From Bacteroidota bacterium (GTDB lineage: Bacteria > Bacteroidota > Bacteroidia > Chitinophagales > Chitinophagaceae), in assembly GCA_030706685.1 (NCBI GenBank), contig JAUZOA010000009.1, forward strand, positions 1 to 64,000: a stretch of 64,000 nt of DNA, written 5' to 3'. Made by a program: the position numbers and the translations under genes. The notes beneath the pieces are model-generated. The model was not told the DNA's origin, ran no database searches, and saw nothing but the letters and a program-made list of their open reading frames with translations. Numbering within the stretch: the stretch's first letter is position 1; every line of letters begins with the position of its first letter. Positions 9,780 to 19,840 of this stretch are shown piece by piece.

Positions 9780-11312
9780 TCAAACTACCGTCTTTTTTGT
9801 TTGTTGGGAGGCAAGTGTTTCCAGCACTCCCTTTTTTTCCAATGATTCTAAGTTTTCTTTTACGGATTCAGCAAAACCCTTCAGCCTCGAAATATCTGTT
9901 CCCCAGAGGTTTTTATCCGCCAATATGCTGTTAACAAAGGTATCCATATCAGCCAAACTTTTCTCCGCAAAGCAGGCGGCCATATCATCCTGAACCGCAT
10001 AGGGTAACCCATTGGCCTGCCCATAGTAACGGCCATCTGAACCCGCCTTGCATTTCATGAATAAAAGATACGCCGCAAAACCCAGGGACATATTCTCAGG
10101 AACTTCATCTGTATGGCTGTAATGTCTCAGCAATAAAGGTATATTTCTCATCTTCATTTTCGACGTATAATTCATCGTAATGCTGAGCCATTGGTGGTCG
10201 AGAAAAGGATTGCGGAAACGATCCATTACCTGGTTGGCGAAAACACAGGCTTCATGATAGGTAATATTATTATCACTATCCAGCGCCGTGGCTATTTCCT
10301 GCATCATCAGTTTCCGGATATACTGCGAAATAACCTCATTCTGCATCGCTTCTTTGACAGTAGAAAAGCCAGCGAGGAAAGCCAGCCCGCAAGTGAATGT
10401 ATGCGTGCCATTCAGCAGCCGCAATTTTAATTCCCGGAATTTTTCAATACCCGGCGTGATAACCACTCCTTCATCCGCTTTACTGAATGACAATACTTCC
10501 TTTACTTTTGGATGGGCCGACTCGATGGCCCATAGCCGGAAAGTTTCCGCCATGATCATCAGCTCATCTGTATAGCCGAGTTTTTCTTCCGTATTTTTTT
10601 TATCCGCGGGGTTTAATTTACCCGGTACGATACGATCCACGAGTGAATTACAAAAATGATTGGCCGATTGCAGCCATTGTATAAATTTTTCTTCCAGTTT
10701 ATTTTTCGCGGCCAGTTCAAGAATGATAGCGCGGAGTTTGTTTCCATTATCAACGATCAGTTCAGTAGGAACAATCACCATACCGCTATCATCGCTGCCA
10801 TGAAATGCTTTATATCTTTCATACAGGAAAGCCAGCAATTTTCCTGGGAATGAGTCCGGCGGCGATAATTTAATATCATCATCCGTTAATACAATACCTA
10901 CTTCTGTAGTATTGGAAATGATGATCTTCATTCCGGGATCATGCGCGCATTGTAAAATAGTAGCCCAGTCTTCTTTTGCTGCCAGCACACGGCTGATGGA
11001 TGAATTGATGATCGTTTCTTCCGTCATAGCGCCGTTTTCGATACCCCGGACACATAATGTGTATAATCCATCCTGCTGCTCAAATGCGTCGGCGCTTCCC
11101 TGCGAAGTGGATTTTACCACCACTATTCTCCCGCTGAAAATACCCTGGCGGTTTGCTTTGTCAATAAAGTAATCCGGCAAGCCCCGCAACAATACACCTG
11201 TACCGAATTGCAATACTTTTTCCGGTAATGAAAATAATTGATCCCCCGGTATAATCAGCCCGGCTTGAGGAATAATCTGGTTGACTATTTTTTTCGACAA
11301 TTGCATATTCAC
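9780..11312 (-). CDS. uxaB: Tagaturonate reductase (mannitol dehydrogenase family)
   Basis: 510 aa; LQFGTGVLLRGLPDYFIDKAN, ISNTTEVGI, NSLVDRIVPG, LRLLNGTHT; 1-bp gap to uxaA. Confidence 0.93.
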   Translation of the reverse strand: MNMQLSKKIVNQIIPQAGLIIPGDQLFSLPEKVLQFGTGVLLRGLPDYFIDKANRQGIFSGRIVVVKSTSQGSADAFEQQDGLYTLCVRGIENGAMTEETIINSSISRVLAAKEDWATILQCAHDPGMKIIISNTTEVGIVLTDDDIKLSPPDSFPGKLLAFLYERYKAFHGSDDSGMVIVPTELIVDNGNKLRAIILELAAKNKLEEKFIQWLQSANHFCNSLVDRIVPGKLNPADKKNTEEKLGYTDELMIMAETFRLWAIESAHPKVKEVLSFSKADEGVVITPGIEKFRELKLRLLNGTHTFTCGLAFLAGFSTVKEAMQNEVISQYIRKLMMQEIATALDSDNNITYHEACVFANQVMDRFRNPFLDHQWLSITMNYTSKMKMRNIPLLLRHYSHTDEVPENMSLGFAAYLLFMKCKAGSDGRYYGQANGLPYAVQDDMAACFAEKSLADMDTFVNSILADKNLWGTDISRLKGFAESVKENLESLEKKGVLETLASQQTKKTVV

Positions 11313-11318
11313 ATTATT

Positions 11319-12344
11319 TCAGTTCGCCAGCGGGTTCCATTTGTTTTTAAAAAGCCAGCCGGTCGTTATTTCATTGGCTGTGACGGAAGCAGGCAGGTTA
11401 TTCGTATACCAGTTAAAATCTTTCCCGCCGCTCCGGTGACAGTTATAATAATATATTCTTTCACCCCACTTGATATTCGTTGTGGGTACATGATAGATCG
11501 CAGTATCTGCCATGCTTTTTGAAAAATTACAATCAAGCAGGTAAAATTGTGCTTCACGGTGATAACGGCCCAGCTTAAAGCCGGGATAACCATCGAAGGT
11601 GCAATTCTTCAATACTGTTTTTTGGTCGGGATCTCCAGACCCATCGTGCCAGATGCTTGCCGGTCCTGTGTTTGCATAAAAGCGGCAGTTCTCAGCCCAG
11701 GCCCATCCACGGGGACAATAAAAATCAACACCTCCTTCCATCACGCAATCTTTAAAATAAAACATCCCGTTTTCGGTATTCCAGGGACTGACCGTATCAC
11801 CAGCCCATGCCCTGAAATGACAATTAATTGCCTTCAGTCTTGTTGTCCGCATGGTTCTCAATGCCATCTGGTGACCACCATTGGTAATCGTTTTCTTATG
11901 TGTTGCCGTATCTGCTTTGCAATCAACCACCTTGTTCTCTTTTACATTAAATCCATAATCATTGGCTATCGTCAGGTTCTTCAACGTAATATCATTACTG
12001 TTCACATTCATCGTAGCCACTCCCCAGTCATCCGGGTGGTCACAGCGCCATTCGTCCCTCGCGATATCATAAGTAATAATCGTTTTATCCCTGTCCTCTC
12101 CTTCCAGCATCACGTTATGTTTGGTGATAAATATCTTTTCCTTATAGATACCCCTTTTAATAAAAATAATTGACCCATTGACCGAAGAATCAGGCAAACT
12201 GTTTAAGGCTTCCTGGATAGTCTTAAAATTGCCTTTGCCTCCCGCATCAACCATTACCCTGGCGCCTGGCTGACGTTGTGCCTGCACGGTTGTAACTACA
12301 ATAAACAATACTATCAATGAGCTATATATCTTCCGGCTTCTCAT
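11319..12344 (-). CDS. Divergent CE8 pectinesterase-like secreted protein
   Basis: 341 aa; signal peptide, VDAGGKGNFKTIQEALNSLP, GIYKEKIFI; catalytic segment reads AGDTV / GGVDFYCP / LGRYH instead of QDT / GTTDFIFG / LGRPW. Confidence 0.75.
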   Translation of the reverse strand: MRSRKIYSSLIVLFIVVTTVQAQRQPGARVMVDAGGKGNFKTIQEALNSLPDSSVNGSIIFIKRGIYKEKIFITKHNVMLEGEDRDKTIITYDIARDEWRCDHPDDWGVATMNVNSNDITLKNLTIANDYGFNVKENKVVDCKADTATHKKTITNGGHQMALRTMRTTRLKAINCHFRAWAGDTVSPWNTENGMFYFKDCVMEGGVDFYCPRGWAWAENCRFYANTGPASIWHDGSGDPDQKTVLKNCTFDGYPGFKLGRYHREAQFYLLDCNFSKSMADTAIYHVPTTNIKWGERIYYYNCHRSGGKDFNWYTNNLPASVTANEITTGWLFKNKWNPLAN

Positions 12345-12347
12345 TCC

Positions 12348-14249
12348 CTATTTCTTACTCTGCTCCAGCAGCCATTTTACTAAATCCTCTCCCGCCTTAA
12401 AGTTGGGATATTCCGCGGGCAACTTTCTGCCGTCAAAATATTCATTGTATAACCAGGGATCGCCTACGGCAAACACCGTTCCTGCGCCATATTTAGCTGT
12501 AGCGATGATCACATCAGCATCTTTTGTTACCAGCGCTTTTGCCGGAGCTTTTACATTCAGTACGCTGATCTCTTTCAGGTACATCTTATAGGGTTCTTTG
12601 AATACCTGTTTATCATTGGGAATAACAACTCCCGTTTCAAACGCGTCATTTTTTACCATGTTTATGCTCTTATTGGTAAAGGTTATCCCGAACGCGTTCG
12701 CCAGTTTGTTGAAATGTTCGAGGTCGCAGTTGGCGCTATCGTTGGCCATTAACACCAGCACGCCTCCTGCTTTTACCCAGTCGCTTACTACTTTTACATC
12801 TTTTTCCGAAACATACTCAGGTGTTGGGTTGTCTTTTACATTGTCAGGGTCAACAATGATATAAACAGATGCTTTCTTAAGGTTATCCGCAGAGGGCGCC
12901 ACATCTAATGAAGCCAGCTTCGCTCCATTCTTATTAAATACATGTCCCAGCCCGGAAAAACCTCCATTGGTTCTGTCTTCCCATATATAATGCCAATAGA
13001 CAGAGACGCCTGCTGCATCTTTTTTCTTTTCACTGTTAAAATAGCGGTCAAGAAGAACCGTTTTCCCTTTGCCAATCGCTTGTGTGGGCAATATCTCCAT
13101 TTCATTGCTGGCTAATAAAAAAGCTCCTATACCTTTGGGATCATTCATAATCACCGGCTCGCTCATATAATATTCGAAGCTGCCGTCGCGATAGGGATTG
13201 CCACCCAGCCCGCTTACTTTTACTGTTCCATATAAATTGGTCTGTCCATTCTCTTCTTTGACAAATCGTTTTACAATTCCTTCATATCCCTTTTTAGCGA
13301 TGGTAATCTTTGCCGCCGGCAAATAACCTTTTCGTACGCCTTTTGCGATGGCATATACAAACTGGCAACTGGCGGAAGCCTCAAAATAATTCTTTTCTTT
13401 ACCGGGCCCGTTATAAGCAAGGATATCAGGCCATACGTTTGTTGCCGGATCCTGCACTTTTTCAATGGCATTTACCAGCCGGTTCAATATATCAATAAGT
13501 ATTTTTCTTTTCGGGTGATTTTCCGGGAACCAATCCAATGCATCTACCAGGGCATCGGCATACCAACCCATTGCCCGCGCCCAGAACAGGGGAGATGTGC
13601 CGGTTTCTTTATTCGCCCATTTTTGTTGTTTACTTTCATCCCATGCATGATAGAGCAACCCGCTTCGCGGGTCCCTGGCGTGTTTTTCCATCCAGATGAA
13701 TTGATTGGCCACATCATTAAATGCCGTGTCTTCATGCAGGAGATCGGCATATTCAGCATAGAATGGGCCGCCCATGTATAAACCGTCGAGCCACATCTGG
13801 TAAGGGTAAGTTTTCTTATGCCAGAATCCGCCTTCATGAGTCCGTGGTTGTGAGCGCAACTGGTCTCTCAATAATTTAGCGGCTTTCAGGTATTTTTCTT
13901 TTTGAAGAACACGGTATAGAAGCAGTACCAGCTTGCCATTATTAATATTGTCCAGAGTATATTCATCGGGCTTATAAGCCTTGATAGTGCCATCGTCTTT
14001 TACAAAAAAATCCATCTGCTTCTGGATATAGTTAAAATATTTTACATCCCCTGTATTTCTCCAGAGCCCTTCAAATCCTTTTAAAATAACCCCCATATCA
14101 TAAGACCATTTTGCCGGGTTGCCACCGAGTGCAAAAGAGTCTTTCCAGGTATTCATGACAGTTGCTGCCAGTTGTTGCGACAAAGGTTTTTGTTGCGCCG
14201 AAACGATCACCGTGAACAAAATAAACCCGGGTATAAGAATTTTTTTCAT
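12348..14249 (-). CDS. GH88/GH105-type unsaturated galacturonyl/rhamnogalacturonyl hydrolase with C-terminal DUF4350-like domain
   Basis: 633 aa; KWSYDMGVILKGFEGLWRNTGD, MWLDGLYMGGPFYAEYA, FWARAMGWYADALVDALDW; C-terminal VSDWVKAGGVLVLMAND...GAGTVFAVGDPWLYNEY. Confidence 0.88.
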   Translation of the reverse strand: MKKILIPGFILFTVIVSAQQKPLSQQLAATVMNTWKDSFALGGNPAKWSYDMGVILKGFEGLWRNTGDVKYFNYIQKQMDFFVKDDGTIKAYKPDEYTLDNINNGKLVLLLYRVLQKEKYLKAAKLLRDQLRSQPRTHEGGFWHKKTYPYQMWLDGLYMGGPFYAEYADLLHEDTAFNDVANQFIWMEKHARDPRSGLLYHAWDESKQQKWANKETGTSPLFWARAMGWYADALVDALDWFPENHPKRKILIDILNRLVNAIEKVQDPATNVWPDILAYNGPGKEKNYFEASASCQFVYAIAKGVRKGYLPAAKITIAKKGYEGIVKRFVKEENGQTNLYGTVKVSGLGGNPYRDGSFEYYMSEPVIMNDPKGIGAFLLASNEMEILPTQAIGKGKTVLLDRYFNSEKKKDAAGVSVYWHYIWEDRTNGGFSGLGHVFNKNGAKLASLDVAPSADNLKKASVYIIVDPDNVKDNPTPEYVSEKDVKVVSDWVKAGGVLVLMANDSANCDLEHFNKLANAFGITFTNKSINMVKNDAFETGVVIPNDKQVFKEPYKMYLKEISVLNVKAPAKALVTKDADVIIATAKYGAGTVFAVGDPWLYNEYFDGRKLPAEYPNFKAGEDLVKWLLEQSKK

Positions 14250-14343
14250 TGTTATTATTTTGTCAGTCCTGGTCTTTCATGGTCCCGCACAATGTGGTTA
14301 GATAGATCAGGCGCAACATTACTCACTACTCACCATTGATCCC

Positions 14344-15990
14344 TCACTTTATCGTCACGCTTTTCTCCGTCGCGCCCAGTTCATAGGTTATTTTTTCCTT
14401 CGCTTTGGAAGCGTCTGTGTTTTTAATTTGAATGTTATTGCTCTTTTCGCCATTTATCCTGAACATCAATTCTGATCCATCCTTGCAGCTTATATTATCA
14501 AATACAAGGTTATCGCTCTGTATCACATCTACCACCGGGTTTGTATCATCGCTGATCATTTTGATATTCCTGAATGTAATGCCGCTGGCTTCCTGCACAT
14601 CAAATCCTTTTTTAGCCTGCAGCACCATATTTTCCAGAACAATATCCTTTATGTGCATCTCCGGCAAACCGCGGACAAAGATCCCTTTCGCCGCGCCATT
14701 ACAATACACATTACTGATATGAAAGTTTTTGAAAACCGGTGTTGTTTCATCTACCGGTTTCAATTCCACTTTGGGCAATGCTCTTTTTTCGCCTGCTGCT
14801 GCAATAGGATCCCTGGCCATATAATACATATCAAACAATATCGCCTCACCGGGAATATCTTTCATATAGATATTATTAATAAAAATATTCTCCACTACAC
14901 CCCCCCGCCCCCTCGTAGTCTTGAAACGCAAACCAATATCCGAACCATCAAAAGTGCAATTGCTGACATAAATATTCCTGGCCCCTCCGCTCATTTCGCT
15001 GCCAATAACAAACCCTCCGTGAGCAGCATATACCGTACAGTTACGAATGATCACATTCTCTGTCGGCATTCCTCTTTTTCTTCCTTCGGCATCACGACCG
15101 CTTTTCATGCAGATCCCATCATCGCCGGCGTCAAATACGGAATTTTCTATCAGTACATTCTTACAGCTTTCCACATCAATCCCGTCACCGTTTTGCGCGT
15201 TCCAGGGATTCTTTACGTGAACGCTCCTTACTGTCAGGTTCTCGCACATGAGGGGATGCAGGCACCAGGCCGGTGAATTCTGGAACGTAACCCCCTCCAG
15301 CAAAATGTATTTACACCGGGCAAGAGCCAACAGGTTCGGGCGAAGAAAATCTTTGACGCTTTCATAAAAAGCGGCATCTTTTTCGGGTGAAATAACCCCG
15401 GGATTCTTCATCTTTGAACCATTATAATATTTTTCGGAAGGATACCATGTCCTCTGATCTTCGCTTACTACTCCTCCTGATGCCACCAATTTCTTCCATT
15501 GGTTTTCCGTAACCCTGTCTTTTCCTATCGCCCTCCAGGCACTGCCATTGCCATCAATAATTCCATGCCCTGTAATAGCGATATTCGAAGCATCTGTTGC
15601 CGAGATGGGCGATTGATTTCGCATCTGTGGCAAGCCTTCCCAGTTAGACGTCACCAGGGGGTATTCATTTTTGTCTTCCGTAAATAATAAAGTGGCTCCC
15701 GGGGCAAGATAAAGATTGATATTACTTTTTAAAACCAGCGGTCCCGTCAGCCACAATCCCGCAGGAACCAATACCACGCCCCCACCCTTTTTATTCATGG
15801 CATCAATAGCGGCATTAATGCTTTTTGTATTCAGCGTATTGCCATCCGGAACTGCCCCGGTCTTTATTACACTGAGGGTATCTTTCTTAAACTTCGGAGA
15901 AATGATTTGTGGAAGCGGGCCTTTAAATTGCGCTGTTACATTCAAAAAAAAGAATGCCCCGATAACTATGCTGAAAGATCTTTTCATCAT
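14344..15990 (-). CDS. GH28 polygalacturonase family glycosidase
   Basis: 548 aa; NGDGIDVESCKNVLIENSVFDAGDDGICMKSGRD, GHGIIDGNG, GGFVIGSEMSGG. Confidence 0.94.
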   Translation of the reverse strand: MMKRSFSIVIGAFFFLNVTAQFKGPLPQIISPKFKKDTLSVIKTGAVPDGNTLNTKSINAAIDAMNKKGGGVVLVPAGLWLTGPLVLKSNINLYLAPGATLLFTEDKNEYPLVTSNWEGLPQMRNQSPISATDASNIAITGHGIIDGNGSAWRAIGKDRVTENQWKKLVASGGVVSEDQRTWYPSEKYYNGSKMKNPGVISPEKDAAFYESVKDFLRPNLLALARCKYILLEGVTFQNSPAWCLHPLMCENLTVRSVHVKNPWNAQNGDGIDVESCKNVLIENSVFDAGDDGICMKSGRDAEGRKRGMPTENVIIRNCTVYAAHGGFVIGSEMSGGARNIYVSNCTFDGSDIGLRFKTTRGRGGVVENIFINNIYMKDIPGEAILFDMYYMARDPIAAAGEKRALPKVELKPVDETTPVFKNFHISNVYCNGAAKGIFVRGLPEMHIKDIVLENMVLQAKKGFDVQEASGITFRNIKMISDDTNPVVDVIQSDNLVFDNISCKDGSELMFRINGEKSNNIQIKNTDASKAKEKITYELGATEKSVTIK

Positions 15991-16085
15991 GACAAGTAAA
16001 TCGTTGGTTTAAATACTGCTTTTATTCCACAAGTTTACCCCCAAAGTCAGTCATTTTCAACCATTTCGGAGGCTTTATTTACGCA

Positions 16086-16103
16086 ATCGTTGCCGGTAAC
16101 GAT
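16086..16103. promoter_or_regulatory. Candidate LacI-family operator upstream of the GH28 gene
   Basis: ATCGTTGCCGGTAACGAT, near-perfect palindrome, embedded in TTTACGCA-ATCG... context shared with sites at 27012 and 34220; ~96 bp upstream of the GH28 start. Confidence 0.75.
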
Positions 16104-16240
16104 ACCAGTTCCGGGAGCTTTGGCTAAAGCTAAATTGGTAGTAGCCAGGAAGTCCGAAAGAGGATATTTTAATCCTATAAAGGCAGTACAGCTATCGGAA
16201 TAATTCTTTCGACTTTCTGACTTACCGTCTTTCCGGCTTT

Positions 16241-17857
16241 TCAATGAACAGGCTCCATCCTGAACCAATCAATATCTGCAAAACCCGAATCATTTGTTGT
16301 AACGGTTCTTGTACAGAACAGACCCAGCTTTGCGCCTACCCATCGGCCCGGCTTTGCGATCAATTTTTCTCCCATTGACCTGTAATCAACCCCATCAATA
16401 CTATACCTGAATTCACATACCCCTCCCTTCAACACAATTACCCGGAAATAAATATCTGTATTAGCCATCTTTTCACCATCCTGTACTGTTTCCATCTCCC
16501 CTTTATCTGCATTCCTGCAGGTACTGAAGGAAATATAATTGCCATCTTTTTTCTTTGTAAGTGATAAATAAGCATAATCCGACCCAAAAACGATCACTCC
16601 TGCTTTTTCTCCTTCTGATCTTGGCTGGAAAGAAAGTTTGGCTGTCGCCATAAATTCCTCTGCCGGAAATTTTTGCAGCAGCAGGTTGGGTGTATCCCAA
16701 TAATTTTTTGAACTATCCGGTACCGGGTACGAAAACAATCTCAATTTCCCATTTGAAGGAAAAGCCCAGTAGGGTTTGGAATTGGCTTGCCACTGCCATT
16801 GGGGGCCTATTTTGTTGTCATCAAATTCATCAGAATCCGGGGGAGTTTCTACCGGGTAGACCTTACCGACATTTGGTTTTTTATATTGTAAAACCGGCTC
16901 TCCTTTACCCTTATCCTCTTTATCCTCCCCGATGACCGGCCAGCCGTTGACCCATTTCATCGGCTGTAAATGAACCACTCTTCCATAGGCCCCTTTATCC
17001 TGGAAATGAATAAACCAATTCTCACCGGTTTTGGTATCTACCCAGGCGCCCTGGTGCGGGCCATTGATAGTAGTTGGCCCCTGGTCCATCACCACTCTTC
17101 GTTCATAAGGGCCATAAATGTTTTTGCTCCGCAATACTAATTGCCAGCCTGTACTTACACCCCCTGCAGGAGCAAAGATGTAATACCAGCCATTTCGTTT
17201 ATATATTTTGGGTCCTTCAATCGTGGGATCAGCATCATGACCATCATAGACCATTACCCCTTCATCCAGCGTCTTGGTCCCTTCCGCATTCATTTTTTTT
17301 ACCACGAGAATACTTTTGATACCGGCGCGGCTCCCGGCATAAGCATGAACGAGATAGGCTTTCCCGTCATCATCCCATAGCGGGCATGGATCAATCAGGC
17401 CCTTTCCACCTTCTACTAATACCGGCTCACTCCAGTCACCTGCAATATTCTTTGCTTTGATCATATAAATACCAAAATCAGGGTCGGGATAATAGATATA
17501 GAATTCATTTTTATGATAACGGATAGAAGGAGCCCATACACCGTTGCCATGCTGTACTTTGCTGAAATGTTCAAAGGGTGGCTGCCGTTTTAACGCATGA
17601 CCAATGATCGTCCAGTTCACCAGGTCTTTTGAATGAAGCAGCGGTAAACCAGGAATATGATTAAAACTGGATGAAACAAGATAGTAGTCGTCCCCCACCC
17701 GTATGGCATCAGGATCCGAATAATCAGCATGGATGACCGGATTTTTATAGGTTCCGTTCCCGTTATCCGCCACCCATACCCGGGAGATATATCTTTTTTG
17801 CGCGTTAACGGTAAAGAATGCCGCCACTAACAGAACTATAATAATTCCTTTTCTCAT
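16241..17857 (-). CDS. GH43 family glycosidase (beta-xylosidase/arabinofuranosidase-like) with C-terminal beta-sandwich
   Basis: 538 aa; NPVIHADYSDPDAIRVGDDYYLVSSSF, GLIDPCPLWDDDGKAYLVHAYAGSRAG, TIEGPKIYKRNGWYYIF. Confidence 0.93.
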   Translation of the reverse strand: MRKGIIIVLLVAAFFTVNAQKRYISRVWVADNGNGTYKNPVIHADYSDPDAIRVGDDYYLVSSSFNHIPGLPLLHSKDLVNWTIIGHALKRQPPFEHFSKVQHGNGVWAPSIRYHKNEFYIYYPDPDFGIYMIKAKNIAGDWSEPVLVEGGKGLIDPCPLWDDDGKAYLVHAYAGSRAGIKSILVVKKMNAEGTKTLDEGVMVYDGHDADPTIEGPKIYKRNGWYYIFAPAGGVSTGWQLVLRSKNIYGPYERRVVMDQGPTTINGPHQGAWVDTKTGENWFIHFQDKGAYGRVVHLQPMKWVNGWPVIGEDKEDKGKGEPVLQYKKPNVGKVYPVETPPDSDEFDDNKIGPQWQWQANSKPYWAFPSNGKLRLFSYPVPDSSKNYWDTPNLLLQKFPAEEFMATAKLSFQPRSEGEKAGVIVFGSDYAYLSLTKKKDGNYISFSTCRNADKGEMETVQDGEKMANTDIYFRVIVLKGGVCEFRYSIDGVDYRSMGEKLIAKPGRWVGAKLGLFCTRTVTTNDSGFADIDWFRMEPVH

Positions 17858-18801
17858 TTTAATGGATCCCAGTTGCCAAAAACATTTTTCAAGGTATATC
17901 TTTTTACTTCTTCGTCGGTCAATTGCCGTGACCAGTTAACTCTTTTTGCCGGATCAGCAGAGGGGCCATAATTTTTATATTCAGCATAGCGGGTGGTTTT
18001 GTAATTATCAGAGTTGTTCCAGTTGGACCATCCTTCGGGTCTTATATGCGGCCCAATGAAACAATGTATATAAACAACACTGGCATAGGGCCGCCAGGGG
18101 CGGCCCAGTGAAGCATTATGCACAGATGTATCGCCGGTCAACAGGCAATCATTGAATATATAACCAAATTCATGTTCTTTTGGGGTGGAGGCGGCCGTAA
18201 CATGCGAATTCTTTTTGCTGTGAATGTGACATTGCTCAAACCATACAGTGGATGATCCGAATATAAAGTCGGTAGTGCCTTCTATATAGCAGTTCTCATA
18301 ATATTGCCTGCTTCTTTCATTATTGGTAAATAAGATATCCTGGTTTCCGATAAAGCGGCAGTTTTTGAAAACTGCTTGATCACCATCCGACTCTACAGCT
18401 ACTGCCTGTCCTGCTGTAAACCCCGCGTCATTCTGAAAAGTTATGTTCATAGCGGAGAAATTATCCGCCCTGATCATAAAACTCCAGGAAGATCTTGTAT
18501 TAATCGTATCTCCTTTTGGAGAGACTTTCCCTGTATGATCATCATAGGTAAGGATGGTGCCGGATTTATCTTCGCCCATCAATGTCACAAAATTTTTTGA
18601 AGAATCAAGATGAAGTTTTTCTTTATAAATACCATTTTTAATATACACAGTAACCGGTTCTTTATTATTCAATGGAATGGCATCAAAAGCAGCCTGGACA
18701 TTTGTATAATTACCACTGCCATCCCGGGCTACTGTTATTTTTTGCCGGGCAAATGCCGGCAGCATTAAAGAACCTAATAAAAACGATACTAGTATTTTCA
18801 T
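17854..18801 (-). CDS. CE8 pectinesterase
   Basis: ORF track starts at 18909, but MKILVSFLLGSLMLPAFARQ (start ~18801) is a better signal peptide start and avoids overlap with the upstream gene; GNQDILF, GTTDFIFGSS, LGRPWRPYA. ATGA overlap with the GH43 start. Confidence 0.9.
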   Translation of the reverse strand: MKILVSFLLGSLMLPAFARQKITVARDGSGNYTNVQAAFDAIPLNNKEPVTVYIKNGIYKEKLHLDSSKNFVTLMGEDKSGTILTYDDHTGKVSPKGDTINTRSSWSFMIRADNFSAMNITFQNDAGFTAGQAVAVESDGDQAVFKNCRFIGNQDILFTNNERSRQYYENCYIEGTTDFIFGSSTVWFEQCHIHSKKNSHVTAASTPKEHEFGYIFNDCLLTGDTSVHNASLGRPWRPYASVVYIHCFIGPHIRPEGWSNWNNSDNYKTTRYAEYKNYGPSADPAKRVNWSRQLTDEEVKRYTLKNVFGNWDPLK

Positions 18802-18805
18802 TCTT

Positions 18806-19840
18806 TTACTTTGGATTGACCGGCCACCCGAATTGTTTTGATCGTATTTGCCGGAACCAATCGGACTCTCCGGGGCCGGCAGGATTAGCAGCGGCAAATA
18901 TATTTTCAACCGTATATTCTTTCGCCTCTTTATCTGTCAATTGTTTTGACCAGGATACACGGCTGGACGTATTAGCTCCTTCCCCCGTATTCTTATATTC
19001 CGTATAGTAAGCTGTTTTTTCATTAGCAGGGTTATTCCAGTTGTCCCATCCTGCTGCGGCGATTTGTTTCGGCAGGTCGCAACGAATAAATGCTGTTCTG
19101 GACCATGCCCGCCAGGGCCGTCCCAGGTAGACTTTACTGACGGACGAATCAGCCATTATCCTGCAATCAAGAAAAACAAAACCGAAATTTTTTCCTTCAG
19201 GTGTATTAGCCGCAGTTATAAAAGAATTGGTCTTGCACCGGATCGTACAGCTTTGAAACACAGCGGTGGCGGGGCCAAAAATAAAATCGGTGGTTCCTTC
19301 TATATAGCAGTTCAAAAAAAATTGCCTTGATGATTCACCGGTGGCATAAATAGTATCCTGGTTACCAAGAAACCGGCAATTCTTAAATACGGCTTTATCC
19401 GCGTCCACGTACAACGCTAATGCCTGGCCAACCGGGCCCGCCGAATTGACAAACGTGATATTTTCAGCAACAAACCTGTTGCCCGATATCTTAGCTGTAG
19501 CGGAAGTAAAGGTGTTGGTATGACCCCTGCCCGAATAATCGTTGAAAGTAATAATCGTTTTCTCCACAGTTTCTCCAATAAAAGTAACATCCGTGTTCCA
19601 GGATGGCAGTTCTATCTTTTCATTATATACACCGTTCTTTATATAAAGCGTAATGGGCGCTAAAGGAAAAGCGCGCATGGCATCTATGGCATCCTGTATG
19701 AATTTATAATCCCCGCTGCCATCTTTTGCAACGGTAAATACATACTTATACTGCCGGGGATTGGCTGTTTGAGCAAAAGCTGTATGAATTACCAGGATAC
19801 ATAACAGCGCAACGAAGGAGATTTTCTTTTGTTTACTCAT
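18806..19840 (-). CDS. CE8 pectinesterase
   Basis: 344 aa; GNQDTIYATG, GTTDFIFGPA, LGRPWRAWSRT; tandem neighbour of the preceding CE8 gene. Confidence 0.93.
   Translation of the reverse strand: MSKQKKISFVALLCILVIHTAFAQTANPRQYKYVFTVAKDGSGDYKFIQDAIDAMRAFPLAPITLYIKNGVYNEKIELPSWNTDVTFIGETVEKTIITFNDYSGRGHTNTFTSATAKISGNRFVAENITFVNSAGPVGQALALYVDADKAVFKNCRFLGNQDTIYATGESSRQFFLNCYIEGTTDFIFGPATAVFQSCTIRCKTNSFITAANTPEGKNFGFVFLDCRIMADSSVSKVYLGRPWRAWSRTAFIRCDLPKQIAAAGWDNWNNPANEKTAYYTEYKNTGEGANTSSRVSWSKQLTDKEAKEYTVENIFAAANPAGPGESDWFRQIRSKQFGWPVNPK

Noticed and set aside
11547-12173. 208-aa plus-strand ORF
   Set aside because: Antisense to the CE8-like gene; no motif support.
14653-15276. 207-aa plus-strand ORF
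   Set aside because: Antisense to the GH28 gene; no motif support.
16047-16268. 73-aa minus-strand ORF overlapping the 3' end of GH43
   Set aside because: Spans the candidate operator and overlaps the GH43 coding end; no homology-like features. More likely the GH28 promoter region.
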